From the NCBI RefSeq assembly GCF_007753095.1, contig NZ_CP036348.1, positions 62,001-126,000 of the forward strand: 64,000 nucleotides of DNA, read 5' to 3'. The notes beneath the pieces were generated by a model, which made no database searches, was not told the DNA's origin, and saw only the letters and a list, made by a program, of their open reading frames with translations. The DNA is from Rosistilla carotiformis. GTDB taxonomy: Bacteria; Planctomycetota; Planctomycetia; Pirellulales; Pirellulaceae. Made by a program: the position numbers and the translations under genes. This document shows, piece after piece, positions 17,532 to 26,627 of the stretch (position 1 is its first letter; each line of letters starts with the position of its first letter).

Positions 17532-19805
17532 ATGAAATACGTTTTTTTCCCATTGCTGGCATTTCTCGGAGTTTCAGTCGGAGCGGCTTTCGCCCAAGAA
17601 GTCGACGCGCCTACCGATGCTCCCGCCGCCGCAAAGCCCTCCTCCGATGCAGCGGTCAGCGAAGCGGCTACCGATCCGGAATCGGACCCGCAGGCCGAGG
17701 CGATCGTTCGCCAATTGCGCCCCTCGCTGGTGACGATCCGCGTGAAGGGACGCGATGGACAACAGCGTGGGCTGGGCTCGGGCTTCATCGTCGACGCCGA
17801 GGGCCTGATCGCGACGAATCTGCATGTGATCAGCGAAGGACGTCGATTTTCCGTCGAAACGGCCGACGGTCAGTCATTAAAGGTCTTGGCGGTCGAAGCG
17901 TCCGACAGCACGCACGATCTGGCGTTGGTCCGCGTCCAGCCGCAGGACACGAAGCTTGTCCCGCTGCAATTGGCCGCCGCCGATTCGATCGCTCAGGGAG
18001 CGAGGGTGATGGCGCTCGGGAATCCGCTGGGGCTGGAGTACAGCGTCGTGCAAGGAATCGTTTCGGCGATCCGCGATGTCGACGATCGCCAGATGATCCA
18101 GGTGGCGATGCCGATCGAATTCGGCAACAGCGGCGGACCGCTTGTCGATGCGAAGGGGCAGGTCCACGGGATCATTAATATGAAGAGTGCGATCCAAGAA
18201 CGGATCGGTTTTGCGATTCCGATCGCCCGGCTGCACGAGCTGCGAGCGCGTCCGAATCCCGTCGTGATCGATCGCTGGGCCCGCTTGGGACGGCTGGACG
18301 AAAAACGCTGGACGCCACAAGCGGGAGCCGACTGGCAGCGCAGCAGTGGGATGATTCAGGTTCGCGGCAGCGGTGGCGGAATCGGAGGCCGTTCGCTGTG
18401 CGTGTCGTCTCTCCCTGTTCCTGCAAAACCGTTTGAGATCTCGGTCAGCGTTCGTCTGCACGATGAAACCGGAGCGGCGGGACTGATCTTCCACCGCGAC
18501 GCGAAGGACCGACACTACGGGTTTTATCCCAGCAATGGGCGGCTGCGGCTGAGCTGCTTCCTGGGCCCTTCAGTCTTCTCTTGGCAGGTGCTGGCCGAAG
18601 TCGACTCCCCCGATTTTCTTCCGGGCCAATGGAATCGATTGAAGGTTCGCATCGACGACCAGGGAATCAAGTGTTACGTCAATGGCAAACTGGCGATCGA
18701 ATCAAACGATACGCAGTTAACTGGCGGCAGCACCGGCTTGGCGACCTTTCGATCGACCTCGGCCGACTTCCGGCAGTTCCGCGTCGGCGATATTTCGGAA
18801 GACGATCAACTGGCCGGGCCGGCTCAAGAATGGTTTGCCGCGACGGCATCCGATCCTCAGAAGCTCGATGCCGTTTCGCAAAGCGAGCTCGAGATGTTGG
18901 CGGACAGCCGCGACGCAAGCGTGTTGGAACTGGCGCGTCGTGCGATTCAGTTGCAGCGTCAAGCAAAACAGATGCAAAAGCTGGCCGAAGATGTTCGCCG
19001 GGTCCCGGTGTTGCGAGCGTTGGGAGATCTGCTGACCGAAGAGGACGAAGACGATCTGTTGCGCGGGGCGCTGTTGGTCGCGTCGTTGGACAATCCCGAT
19101 CTCGATATCCAAGCCTATCTCGATCGGATCGATCAGATGGCTGGCGAGATCCGCGAGGGGATCGCTGAGGACGCCGATCCGGCGGCGCGGCTGAAACAAC
19201 TCGATCGCTATCTGTTCGAAGAGAACGGATTCCACGGCGGCCGCGATGAATATTATCATCCCGCCAACAGCCATCTGAATCGTGTGATCGACGATCGCGA
19301 AGGGCTTCCGATCACGATGGCGATCCTTTACATCGAACTCGGCCGTCGGCTGGGGCTGGAGATCGAAGGGGTCGGATTGCCGGGGCACTTTGTCGTCCGG
19401 CATATCGATGGAGAAAGCGAGGGGCAGTTGATCGATGTCTTTGAACGGGGCGAGCGAATGTCGCGCGCCGACGCGGCTCGGATCGTGCTGCAGTTTTCCG
19501 GTCGGTTGCTCCAGGACCACGATCTTCGCCCGCAGACGACCGAAGATATTCTGATCCGCGTGCTGCGAAACCTGATGGGTTCGGCGGGGCGATTGCGGGA
19601 TTCCGAAGCGGTGTTGCGGTATATCGACGCCTTGGTCGCGCTGCGTCCCGAAGAGGGCGAATACCGGATGATGCGAGCGGCGGCGCGGCATCAGACCGAT
19701 CGCGATCATGCGGCGTTGGAAGATCTTCAGTGGTTGATCCAGAACCAACCGCCGGGGATCGACATCCACGAGGTTCAAGAGATGCGCGACTTCTTGTTAA
19801 AGTAA
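17532..19805 (+). CDS. Secreted trypsin-like serine protease fused to a lectin-like domain and a SirB1/transglutaminase-like domain
   Basis: The 757-residue protein starts with a signal peptide (MKYVFFPLLAFLGVSVGAAFA). I chose the ATG at 17532 because it opens directly into this signal; an upstream ATG at 17493 would add 13 polar residues. Residues about 55-240 form a DegP/HtrA-like S1C protease with the triad H98 (ATNLHVI), D129 (THDLALV) and S200 (FGNSGGPL). Residues about 270-430 resemble a concanavalin-like beta-sandwich (DUF1080/LamG type). After a helical segment, residues about 510-690 match the SirB1 family (Transglut_core2), including HPANSHLNRVIDDREGLPIT and GVGLPGHFVVRH, followed by TPR-like helices. 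There is no PDZ domain. Likely periplasmic; the combined function is unknown. Confidence 0.85.
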   Translation: MKYVFFPLLAFLGVSVGAAFAQEVDAPTDAPAAAKPSSDAAVSEAATDPESDPQAEAIVRQLRPSLVTIRVKGRDGQQRGLGSGFIVDAEGLIATNLHVISEGRRFSVETADGQSLKVLAVEASDSTHDLALVRVQPQDTKLVPLQLAAADSIAQGARVMALGNPLGLEYSVVQGIVSAIRDVDDRQMIQVAMPIEFGNSGGPLVDAKGQVHGIINMKSAIQERIGFAIPIARLHELRARPNPVVIDRWARLGRLDEKRWTPQAGADWQRSSGMIQVRGSGGGIGGRSLCVSSLPVPAKPFEISVSVRLHDETGAAGLIFHRDAKDRHYGFYPSNGRLRLSCFLGPSVFSWQVLAEVDSPDFLPGQWNRLKVRIDDQGIKCYVNGKLAIESNDTQLTGGSTGLATFRSTSADFRQFRVGDISEDDQLAGPAQEWFAATASDPQKLDAVSQSELEMLADSRDASVLELARRAIQLQRQAKQMQKLAEDVRRVPVLRALGDLLTEEDEDDLLRGALLVASLDNPDLDIQAYLDRIDQMAGEIREGIAEDADPAARLKQLDRYLFEENGFHGGRDEYYHPANSHLNRVIDDREGLPITMAILYIELGRRLGLEIEGVGLPGHFVVRHIDGESEGQLIDVFERGERMSRADAARIVLQFSGRLLQDHDLRPQTTEDILIRVLRNLMGSAGRLRDSEAVLRYIDALVALRPEEGEYRMMRAAARHQTDRDHAALEDLQWLIQNQPPGIDIHEVQEMRDFLLK

Positions 19806-19961
19806 GCCCTCGCGAACCGTAAAGAACTGGCGATGGGAATCCCTTCACCGCGGATGGTGAAGCAATGACGATTGCGGTGTTTGGGCGACAGGTCCGCGGA
19901 AACCTCAACTTATGGGTGGAATCCCAGCCAAACGAGGTTGACCGTTGGTCCGCTTCCACGC

Positions 19962-19981
19962 AAACTATTGATGCATAGTTT
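19962..19981. promoter_or_regulatory. Operator-like palindrome upstream of the MarR gene
   Basis: AAACTAT (19962-19968) and ATAGTTT (19975-19981) form a perfect 7-bp inverted repeat around a 6-bp centre. The repeat ends 22 bases before the chosen MarR start codon. Size and position fit an autoregulatory MarR binding site. This is inference; no second copy was found by eye. Confidence 0.55.
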
Positions 19982-20003
19982 AATTCCTAGTGGGTGTTCA
20001 CCG

Positions 20004-20486
20004 ATGTCCAGCAGCCAGTTGCAAAAAGAACTCAAGAAGAAACGCCCCTTCGAATCGCCCGAACAGGAAGCGATCTTGAACCTGTTGCGGACCAACGACC
20101 AATTTCAGAATCGGTTTGGACGGCTGTTCCGCGAATATGGTCTGACCTCGTCGCAGTACAACGTGTTGCGGATCTTGCGAGGCGAAGGGAATCCGTTGCC
20201 TTCGTTGGAGATCGCCGAGCGGATGATCCAAGTCGTACCGGCGATCACCGGGCTGATCGACCGCTTGGAAAAGCAGGGGTTGGTCACGCGAAAACGCTGC
20301 CTGGAAGATCGCCGCGTGATTTACATCGAGATCACCAACAGTGCGCTGGCGCTGCTGAAACAGATTGACGAACCATTGCTCAGTCTTCACAAGCGGTTGA
20401 TCGGACACCTGAACCGCACCGAACTGAAGGAACTCAGTCGGCTGCTGGAGAAGGCGCGGTTGAGCCTGCCGGGACTGGACGATTGA
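20004..20486 (+). CDS. MarR-family transcriptional regulator
   Basis: The 160-residue protein is a winged-helix MarR regulator. It has the recognition region LRILRGEGNPLPSLEIAERM, helix AITGLIDRLEKQGLV and wing TRKRCLEDRRVIYIEI, with dimerisation helices at both ends. I chose the ATG at 20004 (MSSSQLQKEL). Upstream in-frame starts exist, but the operator-like palindrome at 19962-19981 lies within that stretch and the extra residues are not protein-like. MarR proteins usually repress their own gene and a neighbouring one and respond to phenolic or oxidative signals. The targets and ligand here are unknown; the next gene is a sulfatase on the same strand. Confidence 0.9.
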   Translation: MSSSQLQKELKKKRPFESPEQEAILNLLRTNDQFQNRFGRLFREYGLTSSQYNVLRILRGEGNPLPSLEIAERMIQVVPAITGLIDRLEKQGLVTRKRCLEDRRVIYIEITNSALALLKQIDEPLLSLHKRLIGHLNRTELKELSRLLEKARLSLPGLDD

Positions 20487-20581
20487 ATTCGGTACCGCCG
20501 CCGGTCACAACCAGTGTTTCGATGAGCGGGTAGGCTGAAACATAAACGCTGATCGCACTGTGGTTCCGCCGAGGCATTTGC

Positions 20582-20609
20582 TTGCAAGTCTATAGATTTC
20601 GGGTAGAAT
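20582..20609 (+). promoter_or_regulatory. Possible sigma-70-type promoter for the sulfatase gene
   Basis: TTGCAA (20582-20587) and TAGAAT (20604-20609) are separated by 16 bases and lie about 52 bases upstream of the sulfatase start. The -10 box differs from consensus at one position, the -35 box at three. Planctomycete promoters are poorly defined, so this is tentative. Confidence 0.3.
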
Positions 20610-20660
20610 CGGCGCAGCGTTGCCGGGTTTCGGCGGCGATTCCTGGCGGAGTTCCAACCG

Positions 20661-22163
20661 ATGTCATCGAATGCAACGCGAACTTTATTTGGTTGTCCAG
20701 CAGTGCGGATGCTTGCTTGCGTCCTGTTCTTCGCCAGTTGTCTCCTGCTGACGTCGGTCGCTAGCGCCGCACCCAACGTCTTGTTCATCGTCGCCGACGA
20801 TCTGAACTGCGCCATCAGCCCCTATGGCGATCCCGTTGCCAAGACGCCGAATTTGGAACGCCTTGCCAAACGGGGGCTGACCTTCACGCGAGCTTATTGC
20901 CAACAAGCGGTCTGCAATCCGTCGCGGTCTTCGTTTTTGACGGGGCTGCGTCCCGATACGGTCAAAGTCGACGATCTTCGCAAGTACTTCCGCAATACCG
21001 CGGCCGGTGGCAGCACGCTGGTCACGCTCCCCCAACACTTCAAGAACCACGGATATTTCTGTCAGAACATCGGCAAGATGTTTCACAACATGGGCGAGAC
21101 GCAAGACCGCCGCTCGTGGTCGATCGATGAAGTCCTGTTTCGCGGTACCCACGCGGCCGACACGATCTACAACAACACGCCCAGCGGTGGCAAGCCGCGG
21201 CAATTTAAGGCTCCGGCGACCGAAGCGCACGACGTTCCCGATACCGCCTATCGCGACGGGCAGATCGCCAACTTGGCGGCGGCGATGATTCGCGATCACG
21301 CCACCAGCGACCAACCGTTTTTCCTAGCGGTTGGATTCTGGCGGCCTCATCTGCCATTTGTCGCTCCGCGGCGGTACTGGGATTTATACGACGCCGATAC
21401 GATTCCGATGCCCGACCCCGCGGCGGCGCCAACCGACGTGCCAGCGATCGCGATGCATCCCTCCTCCGAAATCCGCGGCTACGGCGGCGTGCCGAAGGAT
21501 CGTCCACTCAGCGAGGCGGAGGTTCGGCATCTGCGCCACGGTTATTACGCGTCGATCAGTTTCATCGATGCACAGGTCGGTGAGATCTTGGATGCATTGG
21601 ACGCAAGCGGTCGAGCCGACGACACGATCGTCGTCTTCACCTCCGACCACGGCTTCCACATCGGCGAACGCACGCTATGGGGAAAGACCTCCAATTTTGA
21701 ACTCGACGCCCGCGTGCCGCTGATCGTCGCCGACCCACGGCATCCGGCCAGTCAAGGCAAATCGACGCCGGCTCTGGCCGAACTCATCGACCTCTATCCC
21801 ACGCTCGCTCAGCTCGCCGGCATCTCCGACGACCTCCCGCGGCGGTTGGAAGGGACTAGTTTGGCGCCGATCTTCGAAGACCCCAAAGCTTCGGTCAAAC
21901 AAGCCGCTTTCACTCAACATCAACAACCCTTTTACGGCAATTCCAGCAACTGGAAGGCTTGGGGTTGTTCGATGCGAAACGATCGCTGGCGCTACACGCG
22001 TTGGACAGCGATCGACAGTGGCGAGGTGATCGCGCGGGAACTGTTTGACCACGACAACGATCCGTCGGAAACCGCCAATCTCGCCGCCGATCCGGAACAT
22101 GGCAAAATGATCGCCGAATTGGATCAAACGTTGGCCAACGCGTTTCCCGAGCGACAACAATAG
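20661..22163 (+). CDS. Secreted sulfatase, iduronate-2-sulfatase-like
   Basis: The 500-residue protein is a type I (formylglycine) sulfatase that hydrolyses sulfate esters, probably on sulfated polysaccharides. A hydrophobic signal segment covers residues about 17-36. The metal-binding VADDLN follows at 44-49. The active-site signature CNPSRSSFLTG starts at C85, the Cys that an FGE/SUMF1-type enzyme would oxidise to formylglycine. Further metal ligands lie in FTSDHGFHIGE. The spacing and the NPSR form fit iduronate-2-sulfatase-like members (S1 family). Planctomycetes of this group carry many such genes. It is followed by a VCBS-sialidase protein and a pyruvyltransferase-like protein on the same strand. 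Confidence 0.92.
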   Translation: MSSNATRTLFGCPAVRMLACVLFFASCLLLTSVASAAPNVLFIVADDLNCAISPYGDPVAKTPNLERLAKRGLTFTRAYCQQAVCNPSRSSFLTGLRPDTVKVDDLRKYFRNTAAGGSTLVTLPQHFKNHGYFCQNIGKMFHNMGETQDRRSWSIDEVLFRGTHAADTIYNNTPSGGKPRQFKAPATEAHDVPDTAYRDGQIANLAAAMIRDHATSDQPFFLAVGFWRPHLPFVAPRRYWDLYDADTIPMPDPAAAPTDVPAIAMHPSSEIRGYGGVPKDRPLSEAEVRHLRHGYYASISFIDAQVGEILDALDASGRADDTIVVFTSDHGFHIGERTLWGKTSNFELDARVPLIVADPRHPASQGKSTPALAELIDLYPTLAQLAGISDDLPRRLEGTSLAPIFEDPKASVKQAAFTQHQQPFYGNSSNWKAWGCSMRNDRWRYTRWTAIDSGEVIARELFDHDNDPSETANLAADPEHGKMIAELDQTLANAFPERQQ

Positions 22164-22254
22164 ACGGTGCTTCATCGTCCATCCAACCGACACCCGACCC
22201 AACCTGCCCTCCGACTCAACCCCAGCCCCAGCTTTTACTTCCGAGGTGATAAAC

Positions 22255-25200
22255 GTGACACGAATCCCAAACCGGCTGCCAATTTTTGCAGTCTTGATGT
22301 TTGCCAGTTGCCTTGGCGCTCAAGAGAACGACTGGAAATTGTTGCCACTGGAATACAACAACCCCGGCCTGAAGGTCGATCTGGGCGTTGGGCTGTGGGC
22401 CTGGCCGATGCCGATGGATTACGACGGTGACGGGGATATCGATCTGTTGGTGGCGTGTCCCGACAAACCTTCCAACGGCGTCTACTACTTCGAAAATCCG
22501 TCGCAAGACCCGGCCGAAAAGATGCCGGTCTTTCGCCCCGGAGTTCACGTCGGCAAGACCTCGCACAACATGCAGGTCAGCTACGTCGATGGCAAGCCGC
22601 GGATCTTGAACACCTGTTTTGAATACCCCCGCGACGAAGCGACCGGTGCGTTTGCCTTCGACAAGCGAAAACAGATCTATCCGAAGGGGAACGTCCACGA
22701 AAACAACGTTCGCGGAAACATGTGGCGATACGTCGATTACGACGGCGACGGCGATCACGATATCGTCGTCGGTGCCGGTGATTGGTCGGAATACGTGTGG
22801 GACAACGCCTACGATCGCAATGGCCTTTGGCACAACGGACGGCTGCGTGGTTACATCTACTTGATCGAGAACGGTGGCAGCGATCAGGCGCCGCAGTATT
22901 CCGACAAGCCTGTCAAATTGCAGGCTGGTGGCGGCGCCATCGACGTCTACGGCTGGCCCTCCCCCAACTTCGCCGACTTCGATGGCGATGGCGATCTCGA
23001 CCTGTTGTGCGGTGAATTCCTGGACGGCTTCACCTACTTCGAGAACATCGGCACGCGGACCCAGCCAGAATACGCCGCCGGCAGCAAGCTGGCCGACGAT
23101 ACCGGCAAGCCGTTGGTGATGGATCTGCAGATGATCACTCCCACCGCGTTCGATTGGGATGGCGATGGCGATCTCGATTTGATCGTCGGAGATGAAGATG
23201 GTCGCGTCGCGCTTGTCGAAAACAGTGGCCAGATGCGCGGCAGCAAGCCGGTCTTCTTGGCTCCCGTCTATTTTCAACAGGAATCCGATACGTTGAAGTT
23301 TGGTGCGTTGGCGACCCCCGCGGTCTACGACTGGGATGGCGATGGCGACGAAGACATCCTGTGTGGCAACACGGCGGGATACATCGGCCTGTTCGAGAAT
23401 CTTGGCGCCGGCGAAAACGGAGCGCCCAAGTGGGCTGCTCCTAAACTGTTGGAGGCGAAGCAGAGCGAATCGGCTGACAGTTCGAAGGTCTTCCGAGTCC
23501 TCGCCGGCAGCGATGGTTCGATCCAGGGACCGTGCGAAGCGAAGTGGGGTTACACGACGCTTTCGGTTGCCGATTGGGATGGCGATCAAGATCCCGACGT
23601 CATCTACAACTCAATCCTCTCTCGCGTCGGCGTGTTGCGGAACGACGATGGCGTGTTGATCGACACTGCGTTGGAGACCGGACAGCGCGAAGCTCCGCCA
23701 CGATGGTATTGGTGGCAGACGTTGGCGTCGGACACGTTGACCCAGTGGCGGACGACTCCATTTGCCATCGATTTCGATGCCGATGTTAGCGTCGATCTGG
23801 TGATGCTGGATCAAGAAGGATTCCTGACGCTGCGACGCGGTGGCAAAGCTGCCGAACGCATTTTTGTCGACGAGAACAATCAACCGTTGCAGTTGAACAC
23901 CAGGTCGTGTGGCAGTTCGGGACGCGTCAAACTGACGGTTGTCGACTGGGACGGCGACGGGCGATTGGACGTGCTGGTCAACTCGCAGAACGCTCTTTGG
24001 TACCGCAACTGCGAAGATCGCGATGGCAAGATCGTACTGAAGAAGGTCGGCAATCTGGCCCGGCGGAACGTCGCTGGGCACACATCAAGTCCTTCGGTCT
24101 GCGACTTCAATCGCGACGGCAAACCCGATCTGTTGATCGGTGCCGAAAACGGACGACTCTATTTCGCCGACCACAACGACTGCATCACCTATCCCGAGGA
24201 GAAGCTGGTGGCTGCAAAACCTAAGGCGATCGAGGAGCCCAAATTCCCTGGCTTTGTCAGCGAAGAATTCGTTTACACCAAAGCCAGTTTCCCGCAGTGC
24301 CATGCGTCGACGATCTGCGAGACCAATCGTGGGCTGGTGGCCGCGTGGTTCGGTGGAACGCGAGAGAAGGATAAAGACGTTGGCATCTGGGTCAGCTATC
24401 ACGATGGAAACGGATGGTCGTCACCGAGGGAATGGGCCAACGGCGTGCAGCACGATGGGCTTCGGTATCCCTGCTGGAATCCCGTCCTCTATCAATCGCC
24501 TGGCGATGGGCCGACGTTGCTGTTCTTCAAAGTTGGCCCCGACCCACAAACTTGGTGGGGCGAGGTGATGGTCAGTTACGACCGTGGACGTTCGTTTGTC
24601 GAGCGCAAACGATTGCCCGATGGGATCGATGGCCCGGTCCGTTGCAAGCCGATCCTGTTGGCCGACGGCAAGACGCTGCTGTCGGGTTCGTCGACCGAAT
24701 ACGACGGTTGGACGATCCACTTCGAATCGACAACGCTGACCGATGGCCAGCCCAGCGGCACCTGGAAACGTGTTGGCCCGATTGAACCGGCGACCAATTT
24801 TAACGCGATCCAGCCGACGATTCTGCAGCACGCCGATGGGCGTTTGCAGGTGCTGTGCCGGACCAAGGAGAGCGTGATCGTCAGCAGCTTCTCCGACGAC
24901 GAGGGTGCTTCGTGGTCGAAGCTGGAACCGATCGACATGCCGAATCCGAACTCGGGGATCGACGTAGTGACACTCAAGGATGGCCGCCAATTGATGATCT
25001 ACAATCACCTTGGCAGCGGCAAAACCGGCTGGGGACGACGCGGTCTGCTGAACCTGGCGATCTCCGACGATGGCCTTGCGTGGCACAAGGTCGGCGTTGT
25101 CGAACGGGATGAAAAGGGTGAATTCAGCTACCCCGCGATCATCCAATCCGACGATGGCTTGGTCCACATCAGTTACACCTGGAAGCGTCAGCGGATCAAA

Positions 25201-25272
25201 CATGTGGTCGTCGATCCGGCAAAGATCCTTGCCGGAAGCCTATTGAGCAAAGACAATTGGGATGCAGAGTGA
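22255..25272 (+). CDS. Secreted VCBS/FG-GAP repeat protein with C-terminal sialidase-like domain
   Basis: I chose GTG at 22255, because AGGTGA at 22245-22250 is well placed as a ribosome binding site; an in-frame GTG at 22246 lies inside that motif. The 1005-residue product opens with a signal peptide (RLPIFAVLMFASCLGAQ). Residues about 45-650 contain roughly nine FG-GAP/VCBS blades with calcium-binding motifs such as DYDGDGDIDLLV, DWDGDGDLDLIVG and DFNRDGKPDLLIG, forming a beta-propeller-like structure. From about residue 670 a BNR/sialidase-type propeller follows, with Asp-box-like motifs DGNGWSSP, YDRGRSFVE and SDDEGASWSK. The C-terminal part may hydrolyse a terminal glycan residue; substrate unknown. 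It is unusual to have both propellers in one chain. Confidence 0.85.
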   Translation: MTRIPNRLPIFAVLMFASCLGAQENDWKLLPLEYNNPGLKVDLGVGLWAWPMPMDYDGDGDIDLLVACPDKPSNGVYYFENPSQDPAEKMPVFRPGVHVGKTSHNMQVSYVDGKPRILNTCFEYPRDEATGAFAFDKRKQIYPKGNVHENNVRGNMWRYVDYDGDGDHDIVVGAGDWSEYVWDNAYDRNGLWHNGRLRGYIYLIENGGSDQAPQYSDKPVKLQAGGGAIDVYGWPSPNFADFDGDGDLDLLCGEFLDGFTYFENIGTRTQPEYAAGSKLADDTGKPLVMDLQMITPTAFDWDGDGDLDLIVGDEDGRVALVENSGQMRGSKPVFLAPVYFQQESDTLKFGALATPAVYDWDGDGDEDILCGNTAGYIGLFENLGAGENGAPKWAAPKLLEAKQSESADSSKVFRVLAGSDGSIQGPCEAKWGYTTLSVADWDGDQDPDVIYNSILSRVGVLRNDDGVLIDTALETGQREAPPRWYWWQTLASDTLTQWRTTPFAIDFDADVSVDLVMLDQEGFLTLRRGGKAAERIFVDENNQPLQLNTRSCGSSGRVKLTVVDWDGDGRLDVLVNSQNALWYRNCEDRDGKIVLKKVGNLARRNVAGHTSSPSVCDFNRDGKPDLLIGAENGRLYFADHNDCITYPEEKLVAAKPKAIEEPKFPGFVSEEFVYTKASFPQCHASTICETNRGLVAAWFGGTREKDKDVGIWVSYHDGNGWSSPREWANGVQHDGLRYPCWNPVLYQSPGDGPTLLFFKVGPDPQTWWGEVMVSYDRGRSFVERKRLPDGIDGPVRCKPILLADGKTLLSGSSTEYDGWTIHFESTTLTDGQPSGTWKRVGPIEPATNFNAIQPTILQHADGRLQVLCRTKESVIVSSFSDDEGASWSKLEPIDMPNPNSGIDVVTLKDGRQLMIYNHLGSGKTGWGRRGLLNLAISDDGLAWHKVGVVERDEKGEFSYPAIIQSDDGLVHISYTWKRQRIKHVVVDPAKILAGSLLSKDNWDAE

Positions 25273-25308
25273 TTTCTGCATATCGAATCCCCCAATTTTT
25301 CAGAGCTC

Positions 25309-26592
25309 ATGAATAAAAACCTCTTCAATCGACGCGACGCCCTGGCCATGCTGGGGCTCGCGACCGCGGGTGCGGCGATGGCTGCCGACGATTCCGCGGC
25401 ACCGACAAACGCCAAGAAAAAGATCCTGCTGCGATCGTCTTGGCAAACCGTCAACATCGGCGACATCGCTCACACACCCGGTGTGCTGCAAATCCTGCGG
25501 ACTCACATGCCCGACGCGGAGATCACGTTGTGGCCGAGCCGCGTCGACAATGGAGTCGAAGAGTTGTTGCGGGCGGAGTTTCCGAAGCTGAAGATCATCA
25601 AAACCGCCGACCAGCGGAAGCAGGCTTTTGAAGAGTGTGAGTTTCTGTTGCACGGTTCAGGGCCTTCGTTGGTTGCTCAAAAAGATGTGATTCGTTGGCG
25701 CGACGAGACGCAAAAGCCGTATGGCGTCTATGGGATCACGCTACCGTCGAAGGGATCGGCTTCCACGAAACCGACGACGGAACCTGCGATGGCGAAGACG
25801 ATTGAGGTGCTGAGCGGTGCCGAGTTTGTTTTCTTCCGCGATTCGCATTCGCTGGCTCTGGCCAAAGAAAAGGGTTGCCAATCGAAGATCATGGAATTTG
25901 GTCCCGACGGCGCGTTTGCTTGCGATCTGCGGGAACCGGAAAAAGCGAACGCCTTCTTAAAAGCCAACGATCTGCAGCCGGGCAAGTTCCTGTGCTGCAT
26001 TCCGCGTCTGCGTTATACGCCGTATTGGACGATCAAGGATCGTCCGTTCGATGAGGTGAAGCACGCGCGGAACGAAGCGATGAAAGAGCACGATCATGCG
26101 CAGCTGCGTCGCGCGATCGTCGAGGTGGTCAAGACGACCGATCTGAAAGTTTTGGTCTGTCCCGAAGACCAAACGCAGATGAAGGTCGGCAAAGAGATGT
26201 TGGTCGATCCGCTGCCGGCGGAGATCCGCGAACGCGTCGTCTGGCGGCCGAACTATTGGTTGACGGGGGAAGCGGTCAGCACGTATGTGCAAAGTGCGGG
26301 GCTGTTTGGCAACGAGATGCATTCACCGATCATGTGCATCGGCCACGGCATCCCGGCGATCGTCTGCCGCTGGGCCGAACAGACGTCCAAGGGCTACATG
26401 TGGGAAGACATCGGATTGGGCCAGTGGCTGTTCGATCTGGACAATCCCGCCGACATGCCGAAGATCGTCCCCGCCGTCCGCGAGATGGCTCAAAACCCCG
26501 ACCAGGCGAAGCAACGCGCCGCCGCGGCTCGCAAAGTTGTCGAGCAACGACAAGCCGAGACGATGGCTGTGCTAAAGCGTTCGCTCGCCTAA
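25309..26592 (+). CDS. Polysaccharide pyruvyltransferase-like protein with Tat-type signal
   Basis: The 427-residue protein resembles the polysaccharide pyruvyl transferase family (PS_pyruv_trans), which adds pyruvate from phosphoenolpyruvate to sugars as ketals. Recognisable parts are the start of the domain [19 protein letters not shown], the middle [17 protein letters not shown] and the C-terminal sugar-binding-like half with [14 protein letters not shown]. The N-terminus [19 protein letters not shown] looks like a twin-arginine export signal, which is odd because PEP is cytoplasmic. The exported protein may therefore use another donor or have a non-transferase role. It follows the VCBS-sialidase gene by about 36 bases and probably belongs to the same operon. 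Confidence 0.75.
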   Translation: MNKNLFNRRDALAMLGLATAGAAMAADDSAAPTNAKKKILLRSSWQTVNIGDIAHTPGVLQILRTHMPDAEITLWPSRVDNGVEELLRAEFPKLKIIKTADQRKQAFEECEFLLHGSGPSLVAQKDVIRWRDETQKPYGVYGITLPSKGSASTKPTTEPAMAKTIEVLSGAEFVFFRDSHSLALAKEKGCQSKIMEFGPDGAFACDLREPEKANAFLKANDLQPGKFLCCIPRLRYTPYWTIKDRPFDEVKHARNEAMKEHDHAQLRRAIVEVVKTTDLKVLVCPEDQTQMKVGKEMLVDPLPAEIRERVVWRPNYWLTGEAVSTYVQSAGLFGNEMHSPIMCIGHGIPAIVCRWAEQTSKGYMWEDIGLGQWLFDLDNPADMPKIVPAVREMAQNPDQAKQRAAAARKVVEQRQAETMAVLKRSLA

Positions 26593-26627
26593 CGCCTCGG
26601 ATCGGTATCGCGTCTGAAGCGTTGCGA

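Noticed and set aside
22216-23589. Minus-strand frame of 457 codons within the VCBS-sialidase gene
   Set aside because: The repeats seen in it are the reverse complement of the calcium-binding repeats on the plus strand.
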